Below the pieces are notes generated by a model. The model saw nothing but the letters and a program-made list of their open reading frames with translations, ran no database searches and was not told the origin of the DNA. Source: Lophius americanus (taxonomy: Eukaryota > Chordata > Actinopteri > Lophiiformes > Lophiidae). From it: 64,000 bases of DNA. Each line of letters begins with the position of its first letter. Positions within the stretch are counted from its first letter, which is position 1. The position numbers and the translations under genes are program-made. The DNA lies in the NCBI GenBank assembly GCA_037951165.1, contig JBBDHG010000112.1:2806501-2870500 (forward strand). Direction: 5' to 3'. Shown here in pieces: positions 25,871 to 39,297 of this stretch.

Positions 25871-26469
25871 AAGAAATTACTCAACAGTCATGGCAAAGCG
25901 TGGTTTGCTGGTGACTTTGTTGATTATTCAATCTCACTTTGACCCTAAGCACACCTTTAGGCTCTGTATGAGCTAATTAAAAGAAGGGGGGCGGCATCAG
26001 CTGACCTAGCCTACACAATCACAGACTGAACTTTGCTTATTGCACAATTCCATATATATTAATGTGATTAATAAATATCTGAGCCCTTAAGGATTTCTCT
26101 ATCATATAGAAAATAATTGAGATGTAGAGAAACACTGAATGAAGTGTGTCCAAACATCTGTGCGGCCCCGTATGTACACCACACCTACCACAACATTCGG
26201 GCTGAGCTTTAAAACCCGACTGCCAATTCTCATTTCAGCTTCCCATTTCATGTGTTGGATGGAAGTGAACGTTGATGAAAAGACTGAGGCTGTTCATTCC
26301 AATTTTCTGACGAGTCCTCCAGATTAATTGGTCAAGCTCTTAGCCCACTGGCCACCTCGACTTAGACCTGGAAAAGATTTTCTCCCCCTATACGACTGCC
26401 CTCATTCCACTGCCCCCACCAGCGGCAATAATCATAAGACTGATGGAAGAGAAAAAGAGTTACTCTCCT

Positions 26470-26506
26470 CCCTCTCTCTCTCTCTCTCTCGCTCTCTCTC
26501 TCTCAT
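26470..26506. repeat. (CT)n microsatellite
   Basis: A CT run with a single G interruption (CTCTCTCTCGCTCTCTCT). It generates serine/leucine-rich open frames at 26328-26742 that are not coding. Confidence 0.95.
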
Positions 26507-27424
26507 ACTCTTCTCGTCACTGCTCAGCTTCCCTCAGGCAAGAGACGCTGCTGGCTAGCTGGTTAATGAACGTTGTGTTCGTTTGTCACGCTTATCAATC
26601 ACTGCAAGTGTTGGTGTCATTTCGACTCGGCTACTCATCTGACTGTGTTGTTGATGACGATGTTGTTTGTTCCAACACTGTGTGTTCATACCTGAGTCAA
26701 GAAGCAGTCAAACGGGAGCTAGAGCTGAAACCTGAAATGTGAATGTGTTATCGCAGCTGAAGGGAACTAATAATGAATGTATCATACTCTTCAACTTGTG
26801 TAAAATAACTTTTTCCTGTCTTTGTTTACACGGACTACCTTACATTTGTTTACACTTGTCATGTAACCACATAGATCCTGTTGAAGTTCAAGCACATTAA
26901 GGTCTTTAGGTGCTAATTTTCAGATAAATATAAGGTGATATGAAGAGTAAATTGTTTTCCATGAGGTTGCCATCTCCCTTAATTCCCCCAAAAGCTCCCT
27001 AACAGTGCTTGCAGCATTTTTGTCTATTGAATGCCTCCATTTCCATATTTAGGCAATAAGAAAATCCATTAAATTTTCCCAGTCGCACTGCAATGGGGAA
27101 ATGTTTTCTGCTCCAGCAGTGCTATGCTATGAGTTCTTCTTGGAGCCCAGCAGGCAATGGTTTTTCTTCCCATGCACATCCTACCCATCCTCGCCGTCTC
27201 CTACAGGCCAGATGCACTTTTAGGTATTGTTAAGGTCTACTAATCGGTCGGATCACAGGTTAACACCAGCTAATCCGGGATGAAGGAAATAATTTAAGAC
27301 TAGCCAAACACATCATGTAAGCTAAACCTTTAGCAGAACCCCACGTGAGCGCTGTTCCCCTGGTTCCTTCATTTCATATAGATTCCTGGCATCAACCTAT
27401 AGACAGACAATGAAGGGAATATTC

Positions 27425-27740
27425 GATGAAACGAAATATCTTGGAAAACCGATGTTTAATCTCGCAAGTGAGCAGCTGTGCAAGAGGTGCACTGCCATGC
27501 AGTGTGCATTAAATGAAGTCTCCGCTGAATGAGACTGTATGGCGCTACGAAGGAGAAAAGAATGCCAATAGATATGTTCCAGTAATGACGAGTGTCTGAG
27601 AGCTGATGAAATGATTCACTAGTGTATTCATGCAAATCAGTTAGCACCCATGTGCCTGTTACGGGAAAGAACAAAAAAGAGTATGTCTCCACATGCATGC
27701 TCCCACAGGAGTACGTAAAAAGCGGAATCATTTCCCCCAC
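27425..27740. promoter_or_regulatory. Candidate conserved non-coding element
   Basis: Complex non-repetitive sequence with a perfect POU octamer inside CATGCAAATCAG (about 27629-27640), balanced base composition and no coding frame. It is offered as a possible neural enhancer only on that motif. Confidence 0.25.
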
Positions 27741-29138
27741 TCACCAATATCCAGAAGGAAAATCTGTTTCACTTTACATATAAATGCCGATTCATATTCA
27801 TTTTCAATTCCATAATCAAGGCAGCGCTTCAGAAAAGCCACAAACACGAAAAAAGTTGCGTGCACGTTCTTTTTTGGCCCCTAGGCTGAAATGGGCATAC
27901 TTACTACTCATGTAAATGGAATAATGTCGGGTGTCTACACAGGGGTCTGCAGTAAAGCGTGGCACGTACTATCAGCTATACTATCAGTGTAAAAGATAAG
28001 CTCCATCTTAGTTGCACTGTTCAAGTCAAAGAATGTCTTTGAGTTGAGCTCGCATGATAAAGAACAGCTTTTCTTTTGCCTTTCACCCCAGATTCCGTTT
28101 TTATTTCTAATTAAGTTGCTGTATACAAAAAGCTGTGTTATTTATTTATTTTCCTTCAACTTCACATCAAATGTACTGCAGTATTTACATTACATGTAGC
28201 AATGAATTAAAAAGTAGCAATGAATAATTAATGCTGCACAGCAGAGGGTTGGTCTGGCGTTTGGAGTTCTAGGTCAGTAATCCTTTAAAGAATAAATGTG
28301 CTTAGTTTTTGTTTTCATTTGATATATTTAAGAAATATCAAGTCGTATCAAGTTAGCTACTATTGTCCAAATGTTGTTATACAATATTTTTACAGTTGTA
28401 TTACTGTACGTAATTCAAACCTGTTTGTTTCCTTCCACAACAATATATGTTGAAAGATCTTAATATCCATTGAAACAGATGTCTGTGTAAAATAGATCAT
28501 AGATTTATGCTCTGTCACATATGTGAAAGAGCATAAGATGTGCTTGGTGTGACATTTTAAATATACACTATTAAAGATAGGAAGACGTGTTTGCTACCAT
28601 CTGTACGTGGCCAGTGTCAGCTCTGGTAGTTTGACACACTGGCCCGAACGTTTCACATTATTCTATCTTCCAAATGTCACCAGTGGCTCAGCCCGAAATG
28701 AGTTCATAAAGTAATCAGATCAGGTAACTGAGTTCCCTCCTCAGAGGGATCAAAGGCAGACTTAGAGGTTTTTACTCATCCTTCCATCGGTTCATACGTT
28801 TCTATAGGGGCACAGAAGGGAGAGACAGTGAGTTGTTGTGCAAACTCGGAATGTAAGGACAATTTGCCGCCCAATCATTTAAGCACTGTCAGGCTATGGA
28901 GCAGCTCCCAAGTTAAAAGAAATATCCCAGGGATGAGACATGTTGTTTTTGAGCATGTGGAAGTCGCATCTTGCCAAGGAGACACCAGTCCTTTATGCAT
29001 GGAGAGGATTTGTCTCCATCCCCTGTCCTTTTGTCCTTGCATGCAATTTTTCTTTTTTATTTCACGTCTCCATTCTGTTAATAATACATGAATGTCCTCT
29101 TTCCCTCCCCTTCCCTCTCCCCCTCTCCTCCCCTGTAG

Positions 29139-29180
29139 CAATTATTGAACCCACCACCACTAGTGCTGTCTCAAGCCCAG
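29139..29180 (+). CDS. negr1: 42-nt in-frame cassette exon, stem of NEGR1-like protein
   Basis: A 45-nt CT tract ending CTCCCCTGTAG precedes the exon and AG|GTCAGT follows it. The exon is 42 nt, enters and leaves in phase 1, and so adds exactly 14 residues (PIIEPTTTSAVSSP) between Ig3 and the GPI signal without changing the frame. The peptide is Thr/Ser/Pro-rich and suits an O-glycosylated stem. Skipping it joins 17293 directly to 54970 and gives PLIPPNTAPYG, which matches the human NEGR1 join PLNPPSTAQYG, so this exon is best read as alternative. Other IgLON genes are known to have optional exons at this position. Not confirmed by transcripts. Confidence 0.7.
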
Positions 29181-31834
29181 GTCAGTATATGTCACCATGC
29201 TGTACACCAAAAACCAAAGAGGTCCGCGGCCTCAAACTAATCAGAGCCAAAATCCTCTCTTCATTTTGATTTATTTCAATTGGCTGGCTAGAATGCCTGC
29301 TGGGTGTACAGCTTCATTGTATGTCCTTTATTTGTTTGATTTGCATTCAGTTTTAACTCTTTATGTTAATTTCCAGCTTGGCTGCTACAGCCTGGCTACA
29401 TATACTACCTGCAACCCATGCCATCATCCCTCTTCGTCCCCTTTCCTTTCATTACTGCAGTGTCATCAGATTGGCTCTTCCATAGGCCTGTTGGTCTGAT
29501 GCGCTCCATAATGCTTATGGCTTCTTCTCTTTATGGCTCTTTCACCGCCAACATCCCCGCTCTCCCGTTCCACAGTGCTACCTAAATTCAGTCTATATCA
29601 AAGGCAGGTGGCAGAGGCCCTTGGTTTGTTGTTTGCAAGATGAAATCGCTGCTGTCTTTATCATTTCTTCTTGTCTCCCTCTCTTTTTATGTGTCTAAAC
29701 CCTCCTATATCCCAGATTCTGATTTCTGTCTCTGTTCTTTCCCCTTTGTAGAACAATCATTGGGCACTTTGCCACCCTCTTTAACCTGACGTCATGCTAG
29801 AGCTGTGGTTGGCGATACACTGTCATAGTCGCGCTTGTCAACAACCCCCCACCACTAAAACCACGCCCGTATTCCACAGCTTCCAACCCAGAATAATCCC
29901 CTCTGACCAGTTGTCTTGTCTCCCCCTTCTCATGGTTTTAAGCAAGTCACATAATGTTATCTCCCAAACTGGTTACATTTTTTTTGTTTAATACTGTTCA
30001 TGTGCACATAAACACCCGTGAATCCTGTCACGTTAAAAAAAAAAGCTTTCACCGGCAGAACACTCACAATAAACAAGGTAAACGTACTGAAATACTCTCT
30101 CAAATACTTAGAGAGACAAAAGTGGGTGACCATAGTGCATGAGAAATTGGCTTGGAGTTTTTGTGATTTCTCATTTATATTTTATGGATCAACTCTTTTG
30201 TCGGTTTCACCTGCATTGTCTACGTGAACCAGGAATAGATAGATAGACTATTGAGGTGCAAGACAAAAAGGAGCATTTAAAAAGGATTCAAAAAAACAAG
30301 ATAGATAACACACATGTTAAAGACATATGAAACAAGAAAATCCAATACATGGACATACTGTCAGATAACAAGTTAAAATAAAATATAGGCATCGTATAAC
30401 AGTTTTGATATGGGTCAAACATCAGAAAATTATGGTTTGTATTTCACCTGTGACTATAATATGGATGGGTGGGCTCCCAAAGCAAGGGACATGTAGGGTG
30501 AGAGAGTCAGGTGATATGAATTGGAAAAATTGTTCATTGCCTTGCATCTGTCAGCCCATTAATCCAAGGCAAATTACTAAAATTACAATTAAAAAAAAAC
30601 AATGTTAATAGGGATCATTATTCAGTTTAACTTTTATATATATCCTTAATTTGCCGGTACTCTAATAATCTTCATTTTTTCAACATTCAAGTAACTGAAG
30701 CATAGGTTTCATTTTGATCAGGAGTTTCACCAACAGTAGGAATATTGAAAAAATCCAAAAAATATGGATAACTTGTTTAAGCACGTTTCAATACTCAAGA
30801 AGTAGCATACTGAAATCAATAACAGGTGAGAAAATAAATTGTTAAAATGGTGGCTTGCACTTTAAAACGGGTGTACCTTTGGCTGCCCAGGTCTGATTCA
30901 ATCCTGCACTAATGTTCCGCTTGTTAAACCGTCTGCAAGCCAACAGAGGTACGAAAAATTATCTCAATAAAACACACATTTGGAAAAAGGCACCATATTG
31001 TACACAATTCTTGATTTATTTAATCATAAACACAAGCATTGACTTTGTAATGGCAATGCTCCTGGGGTCATTAAAGGCTGTTTAAACCAGTATTTGTTAA
31101 ATAAAAACTAGCATTTCATAGGCATGCCAGTGTAAAACAACTATTTAAAAAGCCTGCGATAGTGACTGCAAAAAGTTTTTTATCATGAATGTGATTACAA
31201 CCATGTGAAGTCACATAAAGAAGCAAGAAGAACCCTCCTATTATCCAGGTGGAAAGAAGACCTCACAGACATATACAGGCACCAAAAAGGCCAAAAAAAG
31301 GTGGACTAATCAGTTCCACAGCAGAACATTCCCATGGGATCCTCAGTGTGCACTTCTTTGCTGCACTAGAGAAGCTGTGTTGTGGCTGTTGGTTGGATTC
31401 TAGCTCTGTCTGGGTCAGAGTAACTGTGACCACAGCTTAAGCCGGCACTAACCCAAAAGTTCCACAATCAGGGGCCATTAAAATGACAGCAGCTTTCATA
31501 TAAAACAGTAAAATGTTGTTACCGTTTTGGCCTTTTTACACAGCAATTGTGTTTTAGGTGCCTGAAAAAATCCTTGTGACATTTGTGATGACGTGACTCA
31601 TCTTCACGCATGACTATTATATTGGGAGTCTGACAGCTGTGCGTGGACAGAACAACAAGTAAATGCCAGACAAGCTTTGTTTGTCCCACAGACTTTATTA
31701 ATGCCACACCTGCAATCTGTAGAGCTGCTGCAACATCATTGTGATCAGCCGAGACCGAGATCTTGTTCTCAGTGGTCTTCTTCAGGGATGTTGATGTTGA
31801 AAAGTTACTTCACCCACTACTAGTAACAGCACAG

Positions 31835-31934
31835 GGTTGTATTTCAGAAAGTGGTTGAATAAAAACTCTGAGTTTAACCCTGAACTCTGGGTTAATCAAC
31901 CCTGAGATGAAAAACTCTGAGTTCACTCAGGGTT
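31835..31934. mobile_element. Harbinger-like element end
   Basis: TATTTCAGAAAG followed by several AACTCTGAGTT / AACCCTGA units (AACTCTGAGTTTAACCCTGA, CTCTGGGTTAATCAACCCTG, AACTCTGAGTTCACTCAGGG). This terminal pattern resembles PIF/Harbinger-type repeats in fish. Only one end is seen, so it is a truncated copy. Confidence 0.45.
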
Positions 31935-32122
31935 GTGTCCAAGGACTATCAAAAGCCATCATCATTGGAGCTCAGATCTGCGATTCTCCTCGGCGACTCG
32001 TGAGTCGCCAATGCTTTCACGCCATTAGAGCAGGAACTTTCAATGTGCTCATGAGCAAATATTTAGAAAAAAGGAGAAAAAACTGGCGTAAGAGAAAATT
32101 GCCTGAGTGAATTCACCTACTT

Positions 32123-32512
32123 GGGGTGTAACGATACATCCATCCATATTGGTTTACCAGCAAAACCCCAGCTGGTACCGAGGTGTTGATGTTTTGTTGA
32201 TGTTTTGTTCTGTAGGATGTAAAACATTCAGAGTTCAATACCTCAATTTCATAAAACATAAATGTAGACAATTGTGTTTTGGGTCTCTGTTATTTTTGTT
32301 ATTATTATATTTCAGCATAAAATTCTCATAATGCGTCAAAATTGCTTAATCATTTTTCTTTCTTAAGGTGAAATGCAACATTCTGTTAAATGGGTAAATA
32401 ATGTTGTCTGAAATCGATGACAGGACCCTGAATCCAATCGAACGGTAATCGTATCGTGGGAGACTTTGTGATATCGGCAAATATCGAATCGTTATCCAAA
32501 GAATCGATATAT
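32123..32512. mobile_element. hAT-like non-autonomous relic
   Basis: It begins GGGGTGTAACGATACATCCA and later has GGTAATCGTATCGTGGGAGA, ATATCGAATCGTTATCC and GAATCGATATATTA. GTAACGATAC ends with interior ATCGTATCG words are typical of hAT-type elements in fish. The right terminal repeat is missing and no transposase is encoded. Confidence 0.55.
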
Positions 32513-33699
32513 TAATAATAATAGTTATATATCTGTTCTCAGTTATGAAGATGTTACTGTTTCACTGCTGACACTTCAAAATTCTCTTCAAACATCTCTT
32601 CAATGAAATGGGTAGCTTTTAAATTTACTTTGACTGCATCTCTATTCCAACAGTGTCTTCATTCTGTAGTTGAGCTCTGACACTTGTATTTCCGCCCCAG
32701 GTAGTTAGAAAACCTTACCTTATTCTTTTAGCTCGTCTTATCTCAGATACACAAACATTCAAACTTGCTCGTACTTGGCAGGGAATCATAGACTAGAATA
32801 GAAACCATCTGTCGTTGCGTCTTAACTCCTTTTTTTTTTTATCCGCTGCCTGAGTTTGTGCCGCCTCCTTATGAAATGGTAATACGCCACATTCATCTTA
32901 CAATAAAGGTCTTGAGCTAGTTTCATCTCTGGCATATGAGTTTATATGTATTTACCTAAACATATAGCTCTGCTCCAATACTCTAGAGCAGCTGGCTGGA
33001 TGCCGCTCTGTCATCACAATGAAGAGTAAATCGGTGATAATAGCTCATTCTTCCATAGGCTTTCACTTCTGTTGATTTAACAAATCTCTTGACAGTTGGA
33101 GAAGGATGTTCTTTTACGCCCCATGTCTTGTCTTTGCGAGGCTCTGAGTACGGTCCTTCTGGTTTAAGGAATATTAAGTCACTCGTTTATAATTTGTGAA
33201 GCTGTCTGATTTTCTTCCGTCATTTAAGCTCTCAAATAAATAATACCTGAAACATTCACAGCAAATAACATTCCCGAAAAGTTGGCGATATTATGGAAAT
33301 GTAATCGTGATATCAGCGCGATAACTTAAAAAAACGATTTTCATTTTCAAAAAAAACTTCGATTAAGAAATACATTTTTATTTGTATATTTTATTTAATT
33401 CATTACTTTAATATGACAAATAGTTGGGTCAAGCAAGTTTTTAAACAGTAAAAAAATAATTATAAGTAGTCAATTTTAATTAAATTAGCGAACTGTTAAT
33501 GTCGTCATCGTAGCGTAAAATGTCTTCAACATTTTGGCAAAGCGTGTTTTTAGAAAAATATTTGACCCATATTGGACTGTTTTTGGTTTAGTCCAGTTAC
33601 TTAATTCTGTCATCACATGCTATAAAATGCCCCCCCCTAAAAAAGTAGTCTTATTATTTTTGAATAAAACTTTCTGAATAGCCATGGTTAATTCATCCT

Positions 33700-33810
33700 C
33701 CTTGCTAGGCCTTTGTCCTGTGGTGTCCCCCATGGCTCCATCCTCAACCCCTTACTCTTTAGAATGTACATGCTCCTACTGGGCCCTATTATAAACAGGT
33801 TCAGTCAAGT
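33700..33810 (+). mobile_element. L2-like LINE reverse-transcriptase scrap
   Basis: From 33719 the frame reads CGVPHGSILNPLLFRMYML, which corresponds to the conserved CGVPQGSVLGPxLFxLYML motif of the RT in the LINE at 53820-53875. It is about 100 bp long and isolated. It is related to the larger copy near 51900-54596 at the protein level. Confidence 0.65.
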
Positions 33811-34838
33811 GGCACACATTTTTCAGTAAGAAATAAGGACTCAAACTGTGCCCAACCGTTGGGCAGGACATCAAAGGGTTAAGGACTGTTTTTACTATAT
33901 GTGGGGCTATTTTAAATATGGTATAATATCAGAAAGAATTTTTTCCAACATGAAATCCACATCAGAAACTTAGAGAAACTGCCACTCCTATTTTATTTTA
34001 CTTCTTGATCTTAGAGTTCAGTTGCTCTAATAACAGAATAGCATGCAGAATATTTTTCTTCTTTCTGTTTTCTTCTTTCTTTTTACTGAAAAGCTAATGA
34101 TTAAAAGCAGAGTTTTCATTCTCCTGGCCTCTGCAGCAGTGCATACTAAGTTCTTGCAATATATTTGGAAACATATACCCTAGCTTATGTCCCCTTGAAC
34201 CACTGGAATACTGAAAATCTCCGTCTTGGGTTGGTTGTAATTAGCTCGTGTGCACAAGAAAAAAGATTCACTCAAGTCATTGAAGGAATAGGTAAAAGAA
34301 TATCCAAGGTACATTTGACTTTAATACTTTTTTGATACCACAGCATGTCCTTAATTTCCGTCAGGATTATGCCTGACTTTGTGCAGAAGAACACTGATAT
34401 CTAAAGATTGATATTGGATTCCTTGGATGACATTGACTGTGCTGAAAAGATCAAGTTGTCCTTTGTTTCTCCTCTGTCAAAATCAATTACACAAATCAGT
34501 AATTACATAACACTGTCCACCCCGTAGCACTTTAAAGCCGAAGTTTGTTCCCTTCCTATATTTTGTCTTGTCGGACATTTCCTGCTTAGGAGAGTGAACT
34601 GAAAGCCTGTGCTGACAAAAATGATCAGCTTTGTTTTCCTGGACCCCTCGAAACCCTGAAAAAATCAACCTCTGCGGAGTTCATCATCCTGCTATATACC
34701 AGAAAAATATGCAATGTATTTTTGTTGCATTGAAAAAGTTATGGAATAAGTCAGAATGTGAATTACTCAGAACTGCTGAGCATTAGGATCTGTGTGAAGC
34801 TAAAAATATTGTTCACACTATCAAAAATGAACCATTTA

Positions 34839-35080
34839 TAATGATAATAATAATAATTTATTTTATTTATAGCACACTTTGCATTTGGATAAAATCTCAA
34901 AGTGCAACAAAGTAAAAGAAGATAAAAGCAGCAATTTTAATTAAAAGTCATTAATTCTGCTAAAGGGAAAAGTTTTAAATCCTTTTTTAAAAGTCTCAGT
35001 CGTCTGTGGAGCCCTCAGATGGTGAGGGAGGGTATTCCACAGACGAGGGGCAGCAGAACTGAATGCCCGATCACCAACAT
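34839..35080 (-). mobile_element. L2-like LINE 3' end, antisense copy
   Basis: The reverse complement matches the 3' end of the LINE at 54340-54596: GTTCTGCTGCCCCTC, CATCTGAGGGCTCCACAGAC, CTTTTAATTAA, then CACTTTGAGATTT and a terminal ATTATTATT run. This shows a second 5'-truncated insertion of the same family in the opposite orientation. Confidence 0.85.
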
Positions 35081-37779
35081 TTCTTTAGGTTTCTGTTGCA
35101 GTAGCACAAGACAGAAGGTCTGAAGCTGAGTTACATAATTTGGCAAACTAGGCCCCACGTAGGCATGAATGTGACCCATGACTAGATGTTTTGGACTCGC
35201 ACCATGCTAGTATAAATGCTCTTGCTTATGAGATATTCATGAGGCCAGAATCTCTCCCACTCATAAACACACAATTAAGGGTTGATTGGACCGTTTTGTA
35301 AGTCCTGGAGGAGTGGAATAAACTCTATACCTAACAGCCCTGCCTCACTTTACCCAGCATGCCTGTTGCCAGAAATGCTGAGTTACCCACAGATAATCCT
35401 TTTTGGCGGCACATTTTCTACCGCTCTTATCACTCGTATGGTGGCAAGATCAAGAGCCGTGCAAAACCTTTCTGCAACACCCCCCTAACTCCTTTCCAGT
35501 AGAGTTTCTTTTGCGGTTATATCCTGACCTTCATTTTTACGGAGTGCTAGCTCCCCCAGTCATCCCTGGAAGGGCCTGATAAGCAGATGGCATGCCATCT
35601 ATCATATTTGACCGCTAGATCCAAGGACAGCATTAATACTTTATAGGTTTTGCCATGTCAATTTGGAAAGACTTTTGTTGTAGTAAACTGACTTGTGACA
35701 ATATGAGCTTGACATTTCCTTAGTTTCTCAAATCTGCATAGGGAAATAAAACAAAAGCCTCCAGTGACTACATATGGTAAATTCCTCATAACCCTACCCC
35801 TCCTACTGGACACACCAAACACAGATTAAAGCACAAATTAACTCATATTATAGAACTCTTGAGCTTCACAAATTGATTTCAAATGTGCCAGTCTTTCTAG
35901 AGTTCATTAAATTGACCAGCAATTCCCACTCCTCCCACTAACATTTGTATTACCATACTGTAACAGCATACATTTCCTGCAAAAGGAGACCATCAATTCT
36001 TGTATGATAATAGCACACAATGTGATTTTACTTATGAATTTGTGCTTTCTCTGTACGATTTATCTTACTGAATCCAAATCAATGGAAGTGTTATTCTTGC
36101 AATTTGGCTTATCGGTACTCAGTTATTTGTGTAATATTAGTCATTATGAGGTAAGTTTTGTTTTGCTCCAGCCGCCTGGGCTTTTTATAACATTGCCAGA
36201 AAGTACATACTGAATGCTAATTCTGATTAGTCAAGTGATAAATATTTGACAATCACATTGCCTTTATGTTTTACGGTGCTGAGAAAACCAGTGTGGTGGC
36301 TCTCTCTCCTTGTCTGCTTTGTGCAATTGATTGAGAAACATTTAAGCCACACAAATTAATAGATGAATCTAGAATCTACAACAAACAGCAATGTTCATAT
36401 ATAGTATACTTTTATCTGCTGCTGCTCAGCAGTTGTATGGGAGGGGAGATCAAAGAAAAAGGTGGTTGATTTTCAGAGGAATAAACTCAAGAACATTATA
36501 ACATCAGACATTAAACTTTCAGAATTACTGGTGCATGTACATAAATGGATTAAATATGTTGTCAAATTGTGAGTTTGAACACAAAAGAAGGTTTTCACAA
36601 ATTATTCTTATTAATTAATGTGAGCATTCAGTGTAAAAATATAGTTACAGATTTGCCTCAAATATAATTTTCTACTTTGCAATCATCTAGAATTACCAAA
36701 CACTCTTTCTGGTTTTATGATACGTTATTTTTTAAGGTCTATAATCAATGAACCACATATTCACCTATAGGAGAAATTACTGAAGGTGGAGAAACTAGGT
36801 TCAAATGTCAATAGTGGATTATTCTAGACAAGTTTTTTTAGGTGTTTACAAAAATGTTCAGTATCTGTATTCTTATCAGGATGACAGGGTTATATCTTAG
36901 AGTAGCTTAAGTACTTACATCCTAATACTTCTCAAGGGGACATCCACCTCATCTATAACGTATTTTTCTTACTCTGAGCATTTTGAACTCCAACAACTCT
37001 TCATACCACTCGTTCATCCAATCTCAACCCATACACTTCCATTTTACAAGGGTCTATGCCTTTAGTCTGCCCCTCTATCTCTTGCAAAGATCCATTTTCA
37101 ATACTAATTTTCACCTCTTTTGTCAGTCTATGATGCAAATGGCTGGATTATTCTACTTACCCCTACATCTCTTTCTCTCAAAGCCTCTATGCCTCTCTGT
37201 TTCCTGCTCCATCCCGTTCCCTTCCCCTTGTTCCCACATGTACAATTCTCTCCACTTGGATCATCTCCCCCTCTTTTCATCACTTCAAAAATGTTGGCCA
37301 TTAAACACAGCAACACTCCAGTGCACACCAAAATATGATAACCGTCTTCAGAAGAACAAGTAAACTATGTCACTGACTTTACTTTTTGACTCGGTTTATC
37401 TTGTATATTTGTCAGTGTTTGCAAGAATAATATTGCTGATGGGTTTTAAACTGTCAGAGCCTTTTCTAGTTTCTAAATTGTGTCAACGAATCTTCTTTCA
37501 TGTGTTTATTCCCACCTCTTTTTCGAGCTTTAGTTGCAGGCGTTGCTTTCATTCTTGTGGCTGTCATTTTTTTATTTTCTTAAGTTGCTTTTCAGTCTTT
37601 GCAAATTCCACACATCTACAGCTGTACCAAGAATATCAAAGCCCACAATGCATCTCTGTACTTTCAGGCTTGTAACATCTCTCTCCATTTTTGATGTTGT
37701 ATTTCCTTTTTTTTCTTTTTCTCTAAACTCACTGCATTACCTTTGAATCGAAAGTTTTGGCAAATGCAATGGAAAGACC

Positions 37780-38290
37780 ACAAGAGGAACTCGCTGTGAA
37801 GGGAGAAGAAAATTATGTCCTTTGTCAATTTAAATCTTTTTCCAACTTTAATTGGCCCCTCTCAGCACAGGAGCCAGGATGATTAATAAGATGTTGCAGT
37901 TGTGCAGTTGGAGAGATGAGTTTTGGTGAGCCTAACGACAGACAGGGCTCTCGGTTGCTGTGTGAGAGCTGGAGCAGAAAATGGATAGTCATTTCCTTTA
38001 ATGGCCACGAAGGCTGCTGTAGAGTTTCAGTCTTCGACTATAATTGAGACACCAGGGTATATTCTCTTTCTGAACAGACACTAATGGTTAGTGCATTAAG
38101 GAGGATGATTGAAGAAAGCTGCACACTTACAGTAGAGGCAGCAGTAAATCAGAAAAGATGGCTTTTTGGCCAACTTGTAGATTGCAGAGGGTTCACTGTA
38201 TGCGCTCTCAGCTCTGGTGATGGCCCTCATCAGCTGAGTTAAATGGCTGTAATTTTAAAGGTAAAGGAGAACACTTTTAGCCGTTAATGG
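37780..38290. promoter_or_regulatory. Candidate conserved non-coding element
   Basis: A 500-bp stretch of balanced, non-repetitive sequence with TTTAATTGGCCCCTC, GATGATTAATAAGATG, TTAATGGCCACG and CTATAATTGAGAC, flanked by simple AT- and CT-rich sequence. It has no gene-like frame. It is named only as a candidate for comparative testing. Confidence 0.25.
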
Positions 38291-39297
38291 AGAGAATGCT
38301 TTGGACATCTTGTCACTGGCCTTGAAAATGAAGTGAATACACTCTGCAGGCCTGTGTCACTTGTTTGGAGGCTCCTGTCTGCGTCACTTTCTGGTTTTGT
38401 ATTCTGTTCACGGGGAAGAGGATCTGAGGCGGTAGCTTCCATTAAGACATAATTTGGACTTTGCATACTCACAGAACTGCAGGATCATGCTGCTTAGTCC
38501 TGCAATGTCAAACTAAGCCCCTCGACACACTTTTAATTAAGATTGCGCCTAAAAATTCACTTTCTTGACATTTACTCATTTTAGCTTTCGTAAACAAAAA
38601 CTAATCATGTTTAGTCTGTAAGTGGAATTCCAATCTCCTTTTTATTGCTGATTTTAAATGTTCTGATGGCGCCCCTGTCGTGGTTTTGTGGTGTAATTAT
38701 AGTAGCTAACTGACGGACACAGTGCCCACATCACTCTACAGTATCAACAGCAGTTGACTCTGCCATTATAAAATAGGATTAATTATAATAATTTGCTCCT
38801 ACCTGAGCCTAATACTGCACGCACTGCACTGTATTCACTGGTAACCCTAACAGCCAGTCACAGGAATTCATGTGCGTTACATTCTCAAGCATCATATTTC
38901 TCATGAAAATAAATGCTGCTCTCCTAGATGTAGTACATGCACATGTACGTTTTTGTACGTTCAAACACAAGGTCTTCTCAGCCATAACCTTCTTACTATT
39001 GAAAGGGGAACTAAATAACATTTAATATCGTATTATTTGAAATATTGGCTAAGTATTTATGTGTAGATGAAATATTTAAAGAATGTCTTGTCATCGTTTA
39101 CCTTCACGTATTTCAAAATGGCCCTAAATGACTAGTTTTCTGGATAATTTATTAATTTTCTAGTCAATGTTAGGCTTTTCTAGAATATTGTTCAAATTAT
39201 ATTTGTAAAATTTTAGCGAATCATTTGTAAACAACGTATTTTTGTACTTATTATATAATTCTATAATTCTGATCATTATCTGATGTCAAAATAGGAT

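Larger units (their letters stand above)
17294..29138 (+). other. negr1: Intron before the cassette exon
   Basis: 11.8 kb bounded by GTAAGT at 17294 and AG at 29137-29138. It contains a (GT)n run (17567-17584), a palindromic TACAGTATA-rich patch (about 18101-18137), two interspersed fish repeats (about 22030-22245 and 25340-25870), pyrimidine microsatellites (about 22800-22860 and 26470-26505) and a possible conserved element (about 27425-27740). From 18140 to 22000, 22900 to 25300 and 27750 to 29090 I see no gene and no family I can name. The 160-codon minus frame at 18575-19057 has no domain and is judged chance. Confidence 0.8.

Noticed and set aside
28609..28644. GGCCAGTGT / ACACTGGCC inverted repeat with an 18-nt loop
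   Set aside because: Nine-bp arms with a long loop are expected by chance in 64 kb.
33274..33420. Possible second hAT-like fragment (GTGATATCAGCGCGATAACT)
   Set aside because: Only a few ATATCG/GATAAC words match and no end is visible, so it is not listed as an element.
36983..37363. 126-codon plus-strand frame rich in Ser, Pro and Leu
   Set aside because: It arises from a CT-rich tract; no start context, splice sites or similarity.
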